A stretch of DNA of 64,000 nucleotides from Stropharia rugosoannulata. Taxonomy: Eukaryota > Basidiomycota > Agaricomycetes > Agaricales > Strophariaceae. Shown here one piece after another: positions 39,316 through 50,035 of the stretch. The notes under the pieces were generated by a model. That model made no database searches. It was given only the letters and a program-made list of their open reading frames with translations, and was not told the origin of the DNA. The position numbers and the translations under genes were made by a program. The stretch spans positions 3,658,001-3,722,000 of the forward strand of contig JANCIK010000006.1 of the NCBI GenBank assembly GCA_028532985.1, read 5' to 3'. Position 1 is the first letter of the stretch. Every line of letters begins with the position of its first letter.

Positions 39316-40134
39316 ATAACGCGTTGTATAAACTAACAGTTGTCGACGTTTTAACAATTCCACGAATTTCGATCGAAAGGCAAAAGGGTTTAGGCTTTAG
39401 TCGCATGCGTTAGTGGTTTTGCATCCGTGTAATGGTATGAATCCGGCAACGCTGCAGGGAGCAACGAAGGCGAGAAGGAGAGCTTGGTCTGCGGCAGCGG
39501 CGGGGGGATTGAGAGGTGTCGGGAATAGGTAAACGAAAAAAGGTGCAGCGTCGAGCGCGATGCGCCCGGACTTGACCTGCATGCTCAGGCTAGGCGGGAA
39601 GGGATGTCAGATAGGGCTAGGATGGGGGGCGGAGAGGACGGGACGACGACTGGTGCTGACGGCGCGGAGACAACCTGTGGTGCAACGAGTATGGGTGGTG
39701 CCAGGTCGAACGGCGCGTTTTCGACGAGGCGGAGAAGGCACGCAGGTTGGGGTAGGGTGCAACTTCTCAAGGAGGGCCTATGTTGGTATCCGATGTAAGT
39801 ACTACTCAAGCACATGTATAATCTGCAGGCTCAACGCAGCGACAGGCAATAAATTATAATGATGTCAGAATTTGTACTTGATTTGTACAGCAGACCTCTG
39901 CGCGGCCTACGCATCTTGCGAGGATTGAGTCTGTACGTTCATTCCCTTCAGATATCCATTACATCGTACCCTAAAATTTCGTCTCATACATACATCGTTA
40001 TATGTTGTAGACCATGCAACTCTAGATCACTTTGAGCTACCGTAATCTCTGTTTTATCCCCGCCCGGATCACTTGAAGAGCGCAATACAAATGCTGGAAG
40101 AGAAGTATATCTTTCCCCAATAGTTCTTATCAAA
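39316..40134. other. intergenic, no gene seen
   Basis: Short overlapping frames on both strands at 39.4-39.86 kb are of low complexity and show no motif. Confidence 0.45.
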
Positions 40135-40464
40135 TTATATGTTGATTGTATCCGCCCAACTTGCTGTTCCCCGTAGTACAGCGGGACTGAAATGCACGGA
40201 TTTCAGGTCACGATTCTGTCGTCTTCGATTGAGGAATTGACAATACCAAAAAAGAGTTGAAAACTGAAGGTAGTGTTCCCCGAGTAGAAGCGCCGGGGCA
40301 AGGATTCGCAGTCCTAAATGTGTCAGGAGGGACGGCTCCACAGGGAGTGAGTTATCGAGCTGCGATAAAATGACACTTTCCCAGTTGTCTTTGTCGTCGT
40401 CAACTTTGTAGCGATCAAAAGCGTCAGAATATTCACGGTATACTTCCACAGATGTCGGTATAGC
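40135..40464 (-). pseudogene. relic of a third HET-type gene, C-terminal piece
   Basis: On the minus strand the frame reads VYREYSDAFDRYK, then SQLDNSLPVEPSLLTHLGLRI. This aligns with the two intact HET genes nearby (AYKRRSDAFDYIG ... SKLDNVLPIEPFLLTHVGLRV). Only this central-to-C-terminal piece is recognisable; the HET domain itself is absent and the frame then diverges. It lies head to head with the HET gene at 41.1 kb. I infer a truncated third paralogue, older than the duplication of the other two. Confidence 0.6.
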
Positions 40465-40883
40465 ACTTTTGTTGTCGCTGTTTGGGTAGGTGTGATTGGG
40501 ACCTGGATCCTATGCCTCGCCCTAGAACTGTTGATCCAACTTACAAAGTAAATGTTCAACGTGTTCAATGAGTGCATGCAGTAGTAGTTGGTTGGCTTAA
40601 TACAACTTCTGATGACTACATAATTTAGATAGAGTAGAAATACAGGACCAGACGCGGACATGTCAGTTGATCTATATTAAACTGCCTCATGGCTGAAACA
40701 GGAGTCAGCAGACATCTACTAGTCTTTCCAGCATACCGAATGTTACCAAGACTAAAGTTAAGACAACTACTGACCTTTTCTGAGTACGGAGTATTACCAA
40801 GTACTCAGGCCGATACACCGTACATCTATTGACAGATTATCTCTTCGCCTAATAAAGGACATGATAAAAATAACTGAGGAATT

Positions 40884-43262
40884 GCCAAGCTTAAAATAGT
40901 CAATCAAACGCGTTTGACACGTTCCCGACCTATGTGGTCCGATGGTCAGTGCTGCCATTCTTGCTTCCTTCCCCACCTACGATCCGACCGAGTTCACAGT
41001 GTAAGCACTTCGTACTGACGCACGACGCATTGCTCATCGGACACCTTCTCTTGCACAGCACAACACATTTTCCAACGACAAGTACATTACCCAACGATGT
41101 CGAATGCGCACGCTCCTGCATCGATAGGTTTAGAAAGTCCAAAGGCTCGAGGACTACTTGCAGCGCTAGCAAATTTGGTCAAGCCCATGGTGTATGAGTG
41201 CATGTCTTCGGGTACGTCCTCGAATACTGTATGTTATTGAAATCAAGTCGAACCGCAATCGATCTTAGATCATCAGCGTAGCCAGCCTGCCGCACACGCT
41301 AGTAAGTGTCCTTGAATATATTGTCTCAACTTGCTATTTGACATTGAGATAGGCCACAGCTCTGATGGACAAACTCCTGAGCTTCAATTTGTTAACTGTC
41401 TCAAGGAATTTATTGCGGAGACTGTTGAGGAGCGCCGTACGACGGAATCAGCTCTACAATCCAATCCGAATATCACAGATACTTCATCCTCAACGTCCCT
41501 TGTTCGTGTACCTCTCAACGTAATTGAGGATATCAACAGACCGCGTGTTATACCAGCACAGTGTACGTTTCTCAAAGTAGATTTTGCCAGTTGACTGATA
41601 CATTCTAGTTCGACAAATGTTCAAAGACCGTGTTTCGAAGATCCTCTGCGAACATGTATCCTCTATGCCAACGCGACTACTGGCGTTTGATTCAGTTGAG
41701 TCGCAAATTCGCCTTGTCGGGCACCGCGAAGCATTCCTATTTTTAGCTGAAAAAATATTCGCGGAAATGGACGACCGTATCTCTGTTTGTCGCTCTGCTC
41801 TATTAAATTTTTTGAAGATTGGTCCAACTCGCCAATTTTTGAACATCCTACCCGATTACACGACCATTGATACAGAAATAGAGTTACATCATGTTATCCA
41901 GAAATATGCTCGATACACTATACTTTCTCACACATGGACAAAGGACACTTCCGGCGAGATTTCCTATCAGGACTGGCCCACACGAGAAATGAATCCTAGT
42001 GGATATGCAAAAATAAGAAATTTCTGCTCGGCATCTGCTCGGCATCATGGCATCTATCTAGGGTGGATTGACACTTGCTGCATCAATAAGGAGAGTAGTG
42101 CAGAGCTGGACGAGGCTATTCGGTCCATGTATAAATGGTACAAGCAAGCCGCTATCTGCCTCGTTTATCTTTCAGAGACAAACTCCGAGGACGACATGGC
42201 ATGGGACTCATGGTTTACCAGGGGATGGACGTTGCAAGAGCTTGTGGCACCCTCCGAAATGGCAGTGTACAACAAGAACTGGACTAAGATGTCTGTCAAC
42301 CAGGTAGCAGTAGCAGCTGCCGCCGGAATCAAAGGGCCCGAAATTTCCGCCTTTAAAAATAGACGGCAAAATGATATCCCAATATCCCGGCGGTTGCAAA
42401 TGGCATATGGGAGGCAGGTGACACGCGAAGAGGACACAGCCTACTCTCTAATGGGGCTTCTTGATATCAGCATTCCGATAGCATATGGTGAAGGTTCCCA
42501 GCGCGCATTCTCTCGCTTGATGCGCGAAGTCATCAGCTCAACCAGGGATGTCATGGATATTTTTAACCGTGGCTACTCTTGGGAGAATTGCGAAATTATC
42601 CCCAATACCGTGGATGCCTATAAAAATCGCTCAGACGTCTTTGATTACATTGGTACTTTTCGCTATGGCCATTCCAAACTGGACGATGTACTCCCTATTG
42701 AACCGTTTCTTCTCACGCACGTAGGGCTGCGTGTACACCTTCTTCTCGTCCCAGGCGTCCACAAAACCAGCTTCAGTCCATTATTCAAACGTGAATATGA
42801 ACCCGTGGGAGATTTATACGGCGAAGTTTGGGGCTATCTCTTATTAGAAAAAACATTCAAAACGAAGGATATGGACGATGGTTATGCGCTGTTTTTCGGG
42901 GTTTTCAACTTCTCCCTGACAAATGGCGATGTAATAATCCAAAATCCCTGCCTTTCAATCCCGCTGAAAGTCACATCCAGACCGGGCGCTTTGTCATATG
43001 AATCATATTCTTCACAAAATCCTCTGACTTCTACCGAACGTTTCTGTGTTGTACCTATTGACGGACATGATTTGCCTCCTCCAGTTTTTATACTGAAATC
43101 TTTCAAGGATCCTGAAGGAAAAAACTCCGAAGTTACGGTGCCCGAGAAAAAGCTGATGTCTTACGGTCTACGTTGTACCATGTTATATTTATGAAACGGA
43201 TGTTTGTATTACCTCTCTTCATCGAGGGCATCTGAATATATGTTGCAGTTTGTGTAATTCAA
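40884..43262 (+). repeat. segmental duplication, copy A (HET gene A)
   Basis: Copy A begins near GCCAAGCTTAAAATAG and ends near GCATCTGAATATAT plus a short flank. It matches 52471-54800 in direct orientation over promoter, all exons, introns and the start of the 3' flank. Confidence 0.8.
41097..43194 (+). CDS. HET-domain protein A, four exons
   Basis: Exons are 41097-41211, 41269-41301, 41353-41562 and 41609-43194 (introns of 57, 51 and 46 nt, donors GTACGT, GTAAGT, GTACGT), coding 647 residues. The structure is supported by the paralogue at 52.7 kb, which conserves every exon. HET-domain hallmarks are YTILSHTW at 222-229, WIDTCCINK at 272-280 and RGWTLQELVAP at 324-334, then EDTAYSLMGLLD at 394-405, the usual block after the HET domain. 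The roughly 220 residues before the HET domain include LANLVKPMVYECM and MPTRLL...SQIRLVGHREAFLF, not a domain I know. In ascomycetes HET domains trigger incompatibility cell death by a TIR-related fold; in mushrooms the role is inferred. The frame is intact. Confidence 0.88.
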
Positions 43263-43757
43263 TCATGTGTGCTACTGCCATGCTCAAGAACATGTGTATA
43301 CAATCAGAGAACACAGTAGACATGGATAAGGTAGACTTCTTTGGGGTCCAGGGTCCACTCACTGGGATGATACGTATAACAAGGACATGGGTTAGGTCAT
43401 AGTCAACCGCGTACAGGAGGGCCGGCGCTGTTAATGAATTGGTATAGAAGAAGATATAAAGAGGGTCGAGACACGGGTGTACATGTTGGAGATTTCGTCA
43501 GATGACTACAGTGCTGCTGTCATGGCTGAATTACGGGAAACAGAAGGAGTACGGGGGATATGAACATCATGTCCTATTAATAGTGCTACTCATTACTAGG
43601 CGATTACGCCGCTCGTATGTTCCCCGTCCTACGCGAACATTTGTTCCATAATACATTAAGTAAAGCTACAGAGGAGCAATTACCAGCGTAGAGAATACCT
43701 CATCATGGACAACGGGGATGGACAAGCCGCCGAGACTTAATAACGTTGTTCGCCCAT
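43195..43757. other. 3' flank of HET gene A, no gene seen
   Basis: The first 65 bases belong to the duplicated block. The rest has no frame of note. Confidence 0.5.
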
Positions 43758-44330
43758 GTCAGGTTTAGCTAGATCACGATCGCCTAAGAGCCGACAAGCA
43801 TCGAGGTCCATAGCTCCCGGAATCAATGTAGTACTTCCCACTTCTAGGAAGGACACGTAGGTCTGGCAGATCATGGACTCAGTAAACGTGAAGAGGCGAC
43901 GGACCAAAGCACAGAAAGCAAGACGACCAAAGCACCCGAGTTAACCTATATAGATACATCAAACAGCAAAGCTGGAAAAACAAAAAAGCGAAACGGCAAT
44001 ATAACACGAAAGCGAAAGAGGGTACACATACTATACATCTAGTAATACAAACATGAGCATGTTCAGCGCTGCCATTGCGGGAGCTTTTGGGCGGTAAGTA
44101 TATCTTCGCGAAAAAGAGGAGGGAAATGTCAGCGCAAAAGGAGAACAATACAAAAATACAGATGAGAAAAGCGAAGGTCATCGTTAAGAGTCAGCGTAAG
44201 AATATCGTCATCATCAAGCTGCGACCGCTGCCGCTGCCGCAGTACGCCTCCACATCCCTTTCGAGACTTTGGAAGGTTGGTGAGAACGCGAGGGTGGGGC
44301 AGGCCGTGCCTTGGTGTTGCCACGAGGAGC
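43758..44330 (-). repeat. dispersed repeat copy 1 (gene 3' end)
   Basis: Matches 50036-50590 in direct orientation. Read on the minus strand both copies contain DACRLLGDRDL[AS]KP and a second conserved stretch near GCGGGAGC and ATCTTCGCG[A]. They also share the 3' end of the minus-strand gene next door (MWRRTAAA). The repeat may be a duplicated gene end. Confidence 0.6.
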
Positions 44331-44692
44331 CGATCCGAGCATCACGCCTCCGCCGAGCACGGTGCTCACGCCCCCGGCATACAGGTACCTCCTCTTCTCT
44401 GCTTTCTTGGAACCAACCACGGAGACCTAGCGCAAAGGGAGGGGTAGGCAAGTAGGCTGGGGCACTATGGAGAAGCGGGGTGCCCGCGTGACCTTTGCAG
44501 GCACAGCGGGACTCGTTGTGTCGCGAGAGGGTAGTGGGGACAGACCCAGGCGAAGGGGCGGAGAAGGGCTGGGAGCGCTGCTGCACAGACTGACGAAGTG
44601 GGAGGTTCCTTGGGCGGGAAGGATTGATACGGGTAGGTGAACTGCGAGCGGGCAAAGACGGGGGTGGTTGACAGACTGGCTCTGGGGGGAAC

Positions 44693-44722
44693 GAGGTGAG
44701 GGACAGATCTGTCCCTCACCTC
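44693..44722. repeat. perfect 30-bp palindrome
   Basis: GAGGTGAGGGACAGA and its exact reverse complement, with no spacer, centred on AGATCT. Confidence 0.9.
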
Positions 44723-44739
44723 AGTCTCTGCAGAGACTG
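44722..44739. repeat. perfect 18-bp palindrome next to the 30-bp one
   Basis: CAGTCTCTGCAGAGACTG, centred on CTGCAG, overlaps the last base of the larger palindrome. Confidence 0.9.
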
Positions 44740-45154
44740 CGTCTTCGACTCGAGGATAAACAAGACCGAGTCGACCGATGATGCAGCGGTGGAAGCCGGG
44801 ATGTGGTGGACAAGGTGAAGTGAGTTGAAGACCGGGAGCTCGGGCGGGAGTCGGTTTCTAATTCATCGTACCCAGCACTTGCGGTGAACGTTGGTGGGTG
44901 TTGCGGGGCAATGATGCTGGGGAATGCAGTGCGCGTGGCTGTAGGGGTGAGTACGCCCTCCGCTGTTGCTCTGTCGTGTTGCGCAAAGAGCTCCGCAGCG
45001 TCCTCGTCGTGCGTTGCTTCCAGGAGTTGTTGGGCCAGTGTACGGGGACGCAAGTGAACGTTCTGCGAGGGTGATTGGACCTGGAATCTTGGGACACACG
45101 CTGGCAACGTCTGGTAAACGGGATGGGACTCGTTGGTTAACGGCATGGCCTCTG

Positions 45155-45212
45155 AGTGAATGCTATTGACCCAGCACTTTTGTCGCATCACGTGCGAACG
45201 GAACCTGCCGTG
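45155..45212 (+). repeat. left TIR, 58 bp
   Basis: Starts AGTGAATGC and ends CTGCCGTG. One mismatch (C for A at position 41) against the right TIR. Preceded by ATGGCCTCTG. Confidence 0.92.
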
Positions 45213-45373
45213 ATGTGATCATGGCATATATGAGCATCAAGGACTTAGCGCAAAACCACCGCTAGTGGGAGGTCCTTGCTGGCAACGGAAATTTTCTGTA
45301 GTTACCTCCGAAATTTAGCAGTAGAAATGAAACATATGCCCACATACCTTAGCTTTCTATTCCACCCCGCAAA

Positions 45374-46909
45374 ATGGACTCCAAGCAAAAGAATAAGAAA
45401 TGTTCTGCATGCAAATGCCAAAAAGAACTAAATGCGGACAATTTCAAGAAGACTTGCGACGGCTATACAAAAGTCTGCACAGAATGCTCGGAAAAGCGCG
45501 CTAAAAGGCGGGTTCATTTGCGTGCAAATGACACGAGAGCTCCAGAGTCGGATTCCGAAGAAGATAACCCTGGCTGCGAGGATTCAGACGAGAGCAGTGA
45601 TGAAATATTGCGAGGAGAACTTGGTACTGTCAAGTTCAGTGATTTTATCAGGGCAGTTTCAAGTGAAGACAATGTTCATACCTTTACTGCACTTTTTGAG
45701 CTGCCTGATTTTGTCCGCTGTCCAGAAACAGAAAGCGAAAGAAAGAGTCACTCAAATGCATTAGCATTTAAAATATGGCAGGAGCTGAACTACCGTTTTG
45801 TGTACGTGATTTTAACTATACTTATATCCTTTTTAGATACCATAGTCGATACATGCGCAAACGAACAGCATCAACGCGCTATGTTTATCACTGTGCACAA
45901 AACAAAGGCCGTCAACATAAATCAAAGAAGGCAAAGAAAGAAGGCATTAAACAGCGAGATAAAGAGCAGATGGCTACGTTTGAATGTAGTGGTTGGCTAC
46001 ACATTACAATCTGGAACGACAGAAACGATGCACTGGTCAAATACAAGCACAAAAACGAGCATGTTCCTTACTGGAATATTGACGTACCCCTCGAGGTACA
46101 ATCATTTGTTAGTGAAAACTTGAGTTTTACTCCAACACAGGTAAGAAAACGGTTATTACAGCACATAGATAACGATTAATATCTAATTATCCACCATGTG
46201 AATTGGGCAGCTACAGTGAGCCCGATGGTGCAATTACTGATGGTGATGATCATATTTGGTCCGGGGACGTCTCAGTGCTTGACGAAAATGGAGGTTGGGA
46301 CAATCTGGTGCACCCATCCTTGAAGCGTCCTGCAGATACTGAAGTACCCAATAATATGAATGAGACAGAGACTAGAAAGCGCCCTCGTGAAGACCGCGAT
46401 AATTCAAAGAGGCCACATATCACATCTGGCAGCCCGGGCCCTACAGCTGACATTATCGACCTTACTATGTCATCACCTCCTCTTTCACCATATCATCAGA
46501 CTGTGTCGCTTCCAGAGCTTGAGGGAGTTAATGTTTCGTTATCAGACACCTCATCATTTGATTATGGGAGTGAAGACGAGCAGCAGGTAAGTACCAGCTT
46601 CATAATTCACAATATGTATGTACTTACAAACATTTACCAACAGGTTGATGAACTCTGTGAAGATATCTTGGAGACTGCGCAAAAAATGGAGCAAGCAGCA
46701 TACATACTTCGCCAACAAGTTGTAACCGCAGTCGCATGTGGTTAAAGACAGCAAAGGAGACGTTGGGGGACCGTGTTTCTACATTTGTGGAAGACATCAA
46801 TCATATCTCGAAGACAGGGAAGAAAAGAGGGACAACATGGGCTGAGGGTAAATCTCAGGACGAAAAGCGAAGGGAAAGACTGGCAATGGGGTTTATGCAC
46901 ACCTCATGA
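45374..46909 (+). CDS. FAR1/MULE-type Cys-rich DNA-binding-like protein inside the TIR element
   Basis: Exon 1 (45374-45801) has a Cys-rich head, CSAC (10-13) and CTEC (35-38) around LNADNFKKTCDGYTKV, then an acidic linker. A 35-nt intron (45802-45836) leads to exon 2 (45837-46140) with YRFVYHSRYMRKRTASTRY, HCAQNKGRQH, ATFECSGWLHITI and KHKNEHVPYWNIDVP. I recognise this as the FAR1/GCM-like module of a high-copy mushroom family also found near MULE transposases. A phase-0 join to the next exon needs the acceptor at 46220; the better one at 46210 changes frame. Exon 3 ends at 46586 (Ser/Asp-rich), a 57-nt intron follows, and exon 4 (46644 on) has DILETAQKMEQAAYILRQQV. The family tail (DRVSTFVEDINHISKTGKKR, to a TGA at 46907) is in another phase, so a one-base loss near 46735 is likely. 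Probably a slightly damaged copy. Confidence 0.65.
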
Positions 46910-47184
46910 GTTTGCGACTTCCGCATCGGCGGATCCTTCATAGAATCCCGTGGCAAGTCCAGTTCAGGGTATTATGATACTATAGACAAATAAAACTGGT
47001 TTTTATTTTCTACGGCATGTACATGATTAAGTAAACAGATAGACTGAGACCTAGTTGCTACTTTAGTACCGCAGGAGCTATATTAACCTGATGCGAACAT
47101 AAATGTTTTTAGAAAATTGAGCTGGAAGCTCGCGAGAAGCCCGACGACGTGAATATCACCAAGTCAATCTGGCGGAGCTCGAAA

Positions 47185-47242
47185 CACGGCAGGTTCCGTT
47201 CTCACGTGATGCGACAAAAGTGCTGGGTCAATAGCATTCACT
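47185..47242 (-). repeat. right TIR, 58 bp
   Basis: Reverse complement of the left TIR with one mismatch. Followed by ATGGCCTCTG. Confidence 0.92.
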
Positions 47243-47391
47243 ATGGCCTCTGTCGCGGGAGACACTTCGAATGACGGTAGCTGGGGCAGGGTAAGGGGTG
47301 CCAGTGTCGTCCTGGGATGGGTGTTACCTATGAATGAAGTCGTAAATGCAGGCGCGGGAGCCGAATCATGGCCGCAACCAGCGTCGGGCAC

Positions 47392-50035
47392 ACCACAGGC
47401 TGATCAGGCAGCAGAGTAAGAGACGAAGACGAAGGCCGTTGCGCGGGAGTTCTGTTTTCCGGTTGTCTTGATGCACTCGCGCGGTGACACTGGAAAGAAC
47501 AAGAGCTACGAAGAATTGGTCTCAACCCAAGCTCGAAGGTGTTCGAGTAGAGCTGGGAAAAAAGGTAGACGCGGTTGTGCGCAGGAAGGACGGTGTGCGT
47601 CGCCAGTGGTATGTCATTGTCGATCCTGGAATTGGGTTTAACAAGAAACTACAAGGGAATCTTGAAGTGTTGCGCTCAGCACGAGATGTTGTATATATGT
47701 TATGATTGGGCATGCAAACGGTGGGCACTACCTCCTTAATTCTGTTCTATCACAATTTGAGCAATGCATAAATCCGCTTGGAACCCGCCGGAACCCGCTA
47801 CGAGGGTATATGCGTCTTATTGGTGTCTCACGCAAGTCGTTCCTTGGGGCAAGTTTAGCCCCAAGATCCCAACGATACTCGCAAACGCGGAGAAAGATCT
47901 TGAAGCTCGCACGGAAGAGCGGTTGAAGGCTGCTGCCAATGCCAAGCTTGGGAACACTGCCGGCCCAGGACAAACAGCCATCAATGTGCAAGTAGCGATT
48001 GGCGTTCTCCTGCGAAGTGTCGCAGCTGCCGCCGTGTTTTAGAAGGTGAAACCCGAGTACTAGGTCCCTTGGACCACACTTTCTGGCCACCTCAAAAAAT
48101 AGTCATGATGAATTCTACTATGTCACAAATACCTATATACATACCGTCCAATCGCTGTCCTTCTTTACACTTCTCTTTCTCGCTCCTATTCCTGCGCGCG
48201 GCTTCGGTACACTTGTACCCTTGCTCCCTTAATATCCTTTCTCTTCATTTGAGTTTTTTTATTATTTTAATTGCGCCTCGTCATTTCCAAGCTTCATGCA
48301 CTTGATGTAATCACTCTTCTTGTTGTTTAACGTTATTCTCGTTCCTGATCATTTACGACGATTGTAATGATTCCGCCGATTGATTTCTAGCTGCTTTCTT
48401 TTCCTTTTCGTGTCTTTCTTTGCTCTGTCCCCTGGTTACTAATTCACTTAATTATTTGCTTTCTGTGCCGTGCCTCGGCGCTCATCCACAAACCCCCGCA
48501 CAATATTTAATAACGATTCAGTACTCTCGACGTTCGCGTCAACACTCACTCACTATCATACATCCCGCATTAAGTAATGACAATATTTAGTTGCAACATA
48601 GGTGCAAATGCAATTGTAGTCATAGTCGTATTTCACCAGTCTTACTTCCCGTTTCAATGCATATTCTGATTACTTTTCTCTAGGTTGTGAAGTATGAACA
48701 GGGTCTGCTAGTCAGTACTAAAGGAAGTCCTTTTATCTATTACGAAACACCATAAGTCCTTGGTTCACCAGAAATGGGCAATGTCAACGGTTCCCTCGCC
48801 GCCACCGCAGGTATTACATGATGTGTAAAATTACAGAGTGAAGTCAGCAAACATTACAGACCCCACCCCCAAGATCCACGTGAACGAGAATGAGATGGAA
48901 TGATTCTCGCCACTTCCAAACCCCTTTCTGCGGTACATGGCCCCATACGAAACGCTGAATGAAACAATGCCTTCAAACAGCTCCATGAGATTGCCCTCAT
49001 CGTCGAGTTTCTTCCAGAGAGGTTGCATCTTGATTTGACCAGAAGACGAGGAGATGCCGTAAACCTCATTTTAGATGGGCAATGCGCCTTGTATGAATGG
49101 CCCACTCCATGCATCATCAGGGCGGCCGTACTTGGATGTTTAAATCAGCCCGTCGCGGTTCCGGAAACGAGAGATGGAAATGTTGTATTTTCGTCGTCCA
49201 ATGGCTCGCAGAAAACAGCAGAGCTTGGGTCGCCTTCGCCGTTGGTCTTGTAGTTGTTTGGAATTGTAATTTCAATTGTTCAGGTGAACGGAAAACATTC
49301 GGGTCGCCAGGGATTTGGGTGACTTCGCGCGCTTCGCGGTTGGTTCAGTGGGCATGCCAGATATTTTTTGCAGCGACTGCAATCTCGTCTGCTTTCGTAT
49401 CTGGAGACCGTACCTGTTTAGTCCAGGTCGTCTTCCGTCCAGTATTTTTCTGTAGACAAGGAGTTCAAGTTTAAAACATCACACCCGAATTCGGCAAAGA
49501 CAAATTTCACGTACGGGAGGCATAGATTATTAGTGTCAGTGCTTTCGGTTATACGACTAATTGACGCGTCCTATTGCTGAGTTGTGTAAGAACAGGGGAA
49601 ACTGAGAGGTGGTAGAGCGGTGCGTACCGTTGGTAGCGGCGTTATGTTCCTGCCTTGGTGTACAGGATGTGGGATGAACGTGGTCAAGGTGCACCGTGCG
49701 ATATATACTTTTCAACCTCGCGTTAAAACGCAATCAACTACAAATAAGTTTACAGAATGGATTCTCAACAACACGGCAGCACAGGCTTTCACAGAATTTA
49801 TATAACAGGGATAGTTATGCTGAGCGCTGAAGGGCACAACTGATGTCTGCATGCCCGGAACCGAACTCTACACAACACAAATATATCTACGATTTAAAGA
49901 CCTACTCTAATTTTGTAGCCAATAAGACAGATGTATCTTGAATAATTCTGGAGAACGCATGTACAAGAAAGCCGCCGAGGTTTTATACTCCAAGGTACAT
50001 ATCTAAATTGCTCTCATGTTCGTGTTCATTCCTAT
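47392..50035. other. decayed coding remnants, no firm gene
   Basis: Frames at 47484-47705 (KLEGVRVELGKKVDAVVRRK, then QWYVIVDPGIGFNKKL) and 47764-48042 plus have protein-like composition but switch phase between them, so this may be a broken gene. The minus strand at 49117-48831 reads a short frame with an aromatic-rich end. From 48.1 to 48.8 kb the sequence is T-rich and stop-rich. Nothing is recognised. Confidence 0.35.

Larger units (their letters stand above)
45155..47242 (+). mobile_element. 2,088-bp TIR element carrying a FAR1-like gene, Mutator-like TSD
   Basis: The left TIR (45155-45212, beginning AGTGAATGCTATTGACCC) and right TIR (47185-47242) match at 57 of 58 positions. The sequence ATGGCCTCTG stands directly outside each end (45145-45154 and 47243-47252), a perfect 10-bp target-site duplication. 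This size points to the Mutator-like superfamily. The only coding content is the Cys-rich FAR1-like gene at 45374-46909, in the plus direction; there is no recognisable transposase catalytic domain. It is therefore either a non-autonomous element with a captured gene, or an element whose mobility protein is a type I do not know. It interrupts a minus-strand coding frame, which rejoins exactly when it is removed. Confidence 0.88.
44214..47391 (-). pseudogene. minus-strand gene split by a TIR element, unrecognised
   Basis: On the minus strand one frame reads FTTSFIGNTHPRTTLAPL ... PSFEVSPATEA and stops being host sequence at 47253. It resumes at 45154 as MPLTNESHPVYQTLPACVPRF ... TLAQQLLEATHDEDAAELF and reaches a stop at 44721. 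The two parts join in frame (GCC AT/G CCG) once the 2,088-bp element and one copy of its 10-bp duplication are removed. Further downstream, after one or more frame changes, the strand still reads protein-like sequence (SQFTYPYQSFPPKEPPTSS, then KKAEKRRYLYAGGVSTVLG, a possible membrane segment) to a stop near 44214. The gene appears Ser/Pro-rich with a C-terminal hydrophobic stretch. I do not recognise it. It is broken by the insertion and by later frameshifts. Confidence 0.5.

Noticed and set aside
42165..42437. Minus-strand frames opposite both HET genes (also 53722-53994)
   Set aside because: Shadows conserved only because the two HET genes are duplicates.
44721..45191. Apparent start MMRQKCWVNSIH of a minus-strand frame
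   Set aside because: These first residues are read from the TIR; the host gene's own sequence starts at 45154, and the same words occur at the other TIR.
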